From contig QZLH01000040.1 in NCBI GenBank assembly GCA_003833135.1, positions 174,050 through 185,798 on the forward strand: a stretch of DNA of 11,749 nt. Reading direction: 5' to 3'. A program made the translations under genes and the position numbers. The notes beneath the pieces were generated by a model that was given only the letters and a program-made list of their open reading frames with translations, was not told the DNA's origin and did not search any database. Positions 7,813 to 11,749 of the stretch are shown piece by piece. Positions within the stretch are counted from its first letter, which is position 1. The number at the start of each line of letters is the position of its first letter. Source of the DNA: Oehlia diaphana (lineage: Eukaryota > Glomeromycota > Glomeromycetes > Glomerales > Glomeraceae).

Positions 7813-8152
7813 ATGATTACACTGAATTACCATTTTCAAAATGATAACATTGTTAGAACTTTTGGTATCGATATTGACGAAAATAAGTCAGTAAAAGAAC
7901 TGAAAAAAATCATCAAGCTTTATAACCTTTTACTTCAAAAAGCTGATATTTTCACTTCTCTTGATAAATACAAATATTATCAAAATATGGAATTATCAAA
8001 GGATCATATTCATATTCTCCTGTATACATCTGGTAAGAATTGAATGATATTTTTATATCGCTATTTATTTACTTATTCTTAATATATATGTTTTATTTTA
8101 TAAAGCTGAGGAAGAAATTGCACATAAATTAAGCGAAATTGAATGGAGATAA
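7813..8152 (+). CDS. Two-exon Crinkler-N-like small protein
   Basis: Exon 1 is 7813-8032 and exon 2 is 8106-8152. The intron 8033-8105 (73 bp) starts GTAAGA and ends AAAG, with a possible branch motif CTTAAT at 8078-8083. Splicing joins phase 1 and gives 88 residues: exon 1 starts MITLNYHFQNDNIVRTF and holds DIDENKSVKELKKIIK, and exon 2 adds AEEEIAHKLSEIEWR. Unspliced, the frame ends at 8043 after 76 residues. A starting ITL strand, an ID.NKSV.ELK..IK helix and a terminal KDHIHILL strand match the ubiquitin-like N-terminal module of Crinkler proteins as I recall it. The usual LxLWKV stretch is absent or degenerate, and no C-terminal effector domain follows. Family Crinklers are secreted or nuclear effectors. 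With only this module, any role here is unknown. ATG 7813 begins right at the conserved ITL strand. Confidence 0.6.
8033..8105 (+). other. Intron of the Crinkler-N-like gene
   Basis: Donor GTAAGA at 8033 and acceptor AAG at 8103-8105, 73 bp and AT-rich, with a CTTAAT branch-like motif about 24 bases before the acceptor. Removing it restores an open frame that ends at TAA 8150-8152. Confidence 0.55.
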
Positions 8153-8410
8153 AAATTATTTAGGTTTTGTATTCAACATTCTCTTAGATATTCATAATAT
8201 TTTATATATGTTTTTTTTATTTTTTAACTTATCATTATCCTTTTTGGTTGCGCACAAAACAGGGTGTTTGATTATACGAGACAAATAGGAGATAAAGCAT
8301 AAAGGCAAGAAACTATGATGCATTTAAAACCAACAATAAATTACATTTAGTTTATGTTGATGTGTGTATATCCTTTGCTGAGTTTATTCGAAAAGTGACA
8401 GATTATACAA

Positions 8411-8424
8411 AACCGGTACCGGTT
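8411..8424. repeat. 14-bp perfect palindrome
   Basis: AACCGGTACCGGTT is identical to its reverse complement and GC-rich in an AT-rich setting. It sits about 40-50 bases upstream of a SINE-head fragment and 135 bases upstream of the 69-T run. Confidence 0.9.
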
Positions 8425-8427
8425 GTG

Positions 8428-8520
8428 GAACAGCATAGTGCTAAGTGTAATGTTTTTTACAGGGTGGAGCATAGTGCGCTTCTTAGTAAGTCCCTTTATG
8501 GTAGGGCTGTGGTACTTTAT
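8428..8520 (+). mobile_element. SINE-head-like fragment
   Basis: GGGTGGAGCATAGTGCGCTT (8462-8481) matches the D-arm exit of the element at 4138 (TTGGAGCATAGGCGCTTGC). CTTCTTAGTAAG and GTGGTACTTTA follow in the same order as the GTGGTACC there. An extra AGCATAGTGCTAAG occurs just upstream (about 8437-8450). The B box is not recognisable. It is probably a decayed or truncated copy of the same dispersed family. Confidence 0.4.
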
Positions 8521-8556
8521 TATTACATTTTAATGATTTTATTTGATATAATATAC

Positions 8557-8558
<2 letters not shown>

Positions 8559-8627
<69 letters not shown>
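8559..8627 (+). repeat. 69-base poly(T) run
   Basis: An uninterrupted run of 69 T. It follows the SINE-head fragment after about 40 bases of AT-rich sequence. It could be a retroposed A-tail on the minus strand or a slippage expansion. Its exact length is likely to be unreliable in an assembly. Confidence 0.95.
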
Positions 8628-8628
<1 letters not shown>

Positions 8629-8980
8629 GACCTTTAATCTAGATAATTTTATAACCTATATTCTCCGCATATTTCAAAATTACCTTTGTTTCAGGTTTTG
8701 TATAATTTAATGATGGATCCTGAAATAGTTCCTTACGAAAATTAATCTATACATGATAGAAATGCATTAATAAAGGCTTTAAGATTTTTTTCATTAAATA
8801 TATCTATTTAAATAAAGGTGTGCAAATGATTTATTAATATTTAAGCAAAAACAATGACCCTAATGTAAATCACCATTATAATAATTAAAGTAACAAAATT
8901 TGAAAAGTCTAAAACTAATTGATAATGCATAAATTAATAGATTTATAAACTTGTATGATAAATATGGATCTATTTGCATC
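8628..8980. other. AT-rich stretch, no gene recognised
   Basis: Nothing coding was found and no repeat is recognised. If the poly(T) run is the tail of a minus-strand element, the body would lie here, but no target-site duplication or element-like text is visible. Confidence 0.4.
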
Positions 8981-9017
8981 TTCCGATAGAATTTTTATAA
9001 ATTAATTTCTATCGGAA
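8981..9017. repeat. Inverted repeat with 11-bp arms
   Basis: TTCCGATAGAA (8981-8991) and its exact complement TTCTATCGGAA (9007-9017) surround a 15-base AT-rich spacer, a strong hairpin or MITE-like relic. The TTCCGAT sequence also recurs in the repeat near 11517-11581. Confidence 0.9.
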
Positions 9018-9975
9018 ATTCGTAATAATTAATACTTGGTAAAAAAGAATTTTTAATCATCAAATATATTCCTTAGTATATTAATATTTCTTTTTTGATA
9101 TCCTGCGTAATACTAAAATATCTTCAAATAATTCGAATAAAAAATACTACCATTAATTTTACTTTCAATTCACTTGAAATTAGTGTTACAATCTGTTTCA
9201 TCCGTATTAAAAAAAAATGTTGATTTTCCTATTTTTAATACTACTAAATGTATCTTAATTATGAGCCTTCATTTAATTTGGTTCAATAATGCGAATACAG
9301 TAATATTTTATTAAAATAGCATTTTATCATAGCATAAAAGGAATACTACCACATTTATGATTATTTTTAAAATTAAAACGAATTAAGCGAGTTTATCCGG
9401 GTCGTACCGCTGCTCAAAAATAATTGATATTTATTATCATTTTTTAATGTTTCTTTCTTGAATATAATTCTTGAAAGAATCACTTAAATTCTTACAACTA
9501 TTCACATTCAGTTAGAATATCTAACTATAAATAATTCTAATTATTATATTACTTATAGCAAACACATTATTATTACTATGATAAATTTCAACATGGTACG
9601 TATGATATAACCCTTCGATCTACTAGACAAAGTTTAGTAAGCGCACCATCAACCTTTGACCCTAATAAAAAAAACACCATAATTAATAACATAATCATAA
9701 AGAATGAAAGAACGAACTTACTATGAATCACAAAAAAAAAATTTAACCGTTTGAAGTAACTATTTTCATTTTTTTCCTTCAGAATTACTTACAATACTTG
9801 TTAAATTCTTGCACATCGTAGTGTATAAAAGAATCAAATGAATTATTCTGTTAATTAAATCATTTCAACGGAAATATGTGATGTCCGCAAAATTGTAGAA
9901 AACTGTTTCGCCACCAAGGGAATTCTTCACCATCTTCCGTGGGGATTTGATAGACTACCTATATAATTTAGGAAA
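9018..9975. other. AT-rich stretch, no gene recognised
   Basis: No convincing coding region or RNA was found. It includes A-runs near 9210 and 9731 and short GC-richer spots (about 9398-9415 and 9900-9950). None has recognisable similarity to a known family. Confidence 0.4.
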
Positions 9976-9996
9976 GGGAATGTTAATAACGTTCCC
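9976..9996. repeat. 21-base near-palindrome
   Basis: GGGAA-T-GTTA-A-TAAC-G-TTCCC pairs over 9 of 10 positions, with a single T-G opposition and a central A. It is a possible hairpin, of unknown function. Confidence 0.8.
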
Positions 9997-11440
9997 AAAT
10001 TAAAAAAAAATATTTTATAAATAATTGTATTATGACCAACCTTACAGAAATATCAAAAAATAAAGTGATCGTAGTAACGAATTTGTATAACTTGTAACGC
10101 CTTTGTTCTTCAATCTGACAAATCCGACACATCCATCTTCATCTTTGAATCATAACCATATGAAAAGGTTAAAAACAAAGCCAGGGACATTAAAGGTTAT
10201 CGTAATAAATGGAATATTTGCGAATCGAGCAATGAACAAGATAATATACTTACGCCATAAAACACCTGTAAATATTGGTCGAATCATTCTTGATTAATTT
10301 GATTAATTTACAAGTTTGGTTTTCGTAAGTGACAAACAGTTTATGTAGTTCAGAAAGAAATTGTGTAAAGTCCCTGATCTTCTTCGATGAGCATATTATG
10401 TTGGGTTTTTAGGATTCCACGATACTGGACAAAATCGTTATTACAATCGCCAAAGGGAAATAAGAAAATTCTCCCAAGAAAAAAAAAATTTGAATTAATT
10501 AAATAGATTCATTCATTTTGTTGAAACTATCACAACATATCATTTCCAAGCTTTCAGCTTCGAATTCTACACTTGTTATACTTGTTATACACTACTCCAA
10601 ATTTTGCCAATTTGTTACAAGCTAATGCGTTATGTTCAAAGTCTTTAAATCTTCAGATATAATTATAATTTCAAACCCTATTATAAATAAATAAATATTG
10701 GTTAACACTAGAATATTTCAAATTCAATACAACAAAAGAGGGGATATTATTATTACAACGTATTGAATAAATTTAAAAAAGTTATTCACTTACAAAGAGA
10801 TTCAAATCTTTTTTGAATAAAAAAAAAAATCGATAATATGTGATGAGCCGTATCTGCTACGTTCGCCATGTTTTTGATAGTTGTATTATAATTTTAGTCC
10901 TATGCTGCTAAATATGTAATGGTATGTGACCTGTTTGTAAAAGATACAATTATAAAATATTTCGTTATAATATGTAAAATCTATAACGAATATTTTTTTT
11001 GTACCTAATATCAAGCAAAACCTTCATAGAGTTACACTAATAATAATATTATTATTCTAAATTAAACATACAAATAAATGCAGATCAAGATTTAAAACTA
11101 TTACTAGATGTAGCTTGTTACGTTGCAACAGGTTAGGGCCATTTCCTTTTTCTGTTACGGGATCGTCTTTCTTCTAAATATAATTAAATTTACTACAACT
11201 TATGTTAGAGAATGGAGACAACAAAAAATGAATAGAAAAATAGTAGCAAAAAAAGTCTTTACTTTTATTGGTGTCATTCAACAAAAGTGTATAATAATAA
11301 TAAAAAAATGAATAAACTAATTAAAAAAAGATTTATTTTTAAAAAATGATTATTAAAAAATAGGTATTGAAAAATTTTTTTCGGTTTGAAAGCGTCGTGC
11401 GGTGACAAATAATGAGTGAAGAATAAGATTTTATGCATGG
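9997..11440. other. AT-rich stretch, no gene recognised
   Basis: Several short frames exist (10103-10297 and 11123-11311 on plus, 11274-11480 on minus), but none shows a conserved motif, splice context or protein-like composition strong enough to call. There are A-runs near 10480 and 10818, an ATT microsatellite at about 11039-11057, and a tandem TTGATTAATT duplication near 10293. Confidence 0.4.
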
Positions 11441-11730
11441 TCACGTGATCAGTGCTTTCCATCAAAATTTTCACTATCACGTGATTTTGGCCCGCATTAC
11501 GGCCAGAGACCCGGATTTATTCCGATATTAAATCGCAAATTTTATCACGATAACGGAAAAAAATTCCGATTTTATTCCGATAAAAAATTACCAATTATAG
11601 TAAGAAACATTTGATAATTCTAGCCGGATTGCATATTAATGCAGGCCAACTTAGGTTGCGCCAGTGACACGACAATAATTTTACCCAAAACGATGGAAAT
11701 GATCAAGTTTTTTACAAATTCTATCACGAT
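11441..11730. repeat. Probable dispersed-repeat or transposon edge
   Basis: Two E-box palindromes 35 bp apart, TCACGTGA (11441-11448) and ATCACGTGAT (11476-11485), are followed by GGCCCGCATTACGGCC (11490-11505). TTATTCCGAT occurs at 11517-11526 and 11572-11581, with another TTCCGAT at 11564-11570. The patch is richer in GC than its surroundings and internally repetitive. TATCACGAT recurs near 11543 and 11722. No coding region or terminal partner is in the window, so the element type is unknown. Confidence 0.45.
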
Positions 11731-11749
11731 ATAGTCAATAAAATATGCA

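Noticed and set aside
8362..8637. 91-codon frame ending in a long Phe run
   Set aside because: The Phe run is the 69-T homopolymer, and the front part crosses a palindrome and a SINE-like fragment.
9881..10003. Short plus-strand frame with PPREFFTIFRGDLIDYLYN, stop at 9896
   Set aside because: Somewhat protein-like, but only about 34 codons after an early stop, and no family is recognised.
10103..10297. 64-codon plus-strand frame
   Set aside because: No recognisable motif, no splice or promoter context, and a non-ATG start in the sequence. Chance cannot be excluded.
11123..11480. Frames 11123-11311 (plus) and 11274-11480 (minus)
   Set aside because: AT-rich composition, no motif, and one overlaps the distal repeat.

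Overview
This looks like a strongly AT-rich eukaryotic nuclear contig, most plausibly from an arbuscular mycorrhizal (Glomeromycotina, Rhizophagus-like) fungus. The evidence is homopolymer runs (one of 69 T), a short GTAAG-type intron, few real genes among decayed ones, and relics of three protein groups that, from memory and not from a search, are heavily expanded in such genomes: NYN-domain proteins, small protein kinases with a Ser/Arg-rich tail, and Crinkler-like N-terminal modules. The organism call is inference.

Layout. 1-505: A-rich flank with small repeats. 506-1316: a nearly full-length but broken NYN/LabA-like gene with four frame changes and five internal stops. 1317-2228: AT-rich, nothing recognised. 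2229-2684: the decayed 3' end of a protein kinase gene (subdomain XI plus tail). 2685-3640: nothing recognised. 3640-4590: a repeat block with a polypyrimidine tract, two tRNA-like SINE heads (3890-4007 and 4138-4258), and two tandem copies of a 161-bp unit carrying a conserved hairpin. 5144-5260: homopolymers and a 51-bp duplication, then another tRNA-like element at 5339-5425. 6230-6345: a cluster of small palindromes. 6669-7273: a minus-strand hypothetical gene region whose middle holds a 109-bp tandem duplication that breaks the frame. 7813-8152: the best candidate for an intact gene, a two-exon 88-residue Crinkler-N-like protein. 8411-8627: a 14-bp palindrome, a SINE-head fragment and a 69-T run. 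8628-11440: mostly featureless AT-rich DNA with two inverted repeats. 11441-11730: the edge of a dispersed-looking repeat with two CACGTG palindromes and repeated TTCCGAT motifs.

No operon-like cooperation is visible. The window reads as gene-poor, repeat-rich accessory DNA where members of expanded families decay. The most useful points are the tRNA-like heads next to a hairpin-bearing 161-bp tandem repeat (a possible SINE family), the minimal spliced Crinkler-like gene, and the 109-bp tandem duplication inside a minus-strand reading frame.
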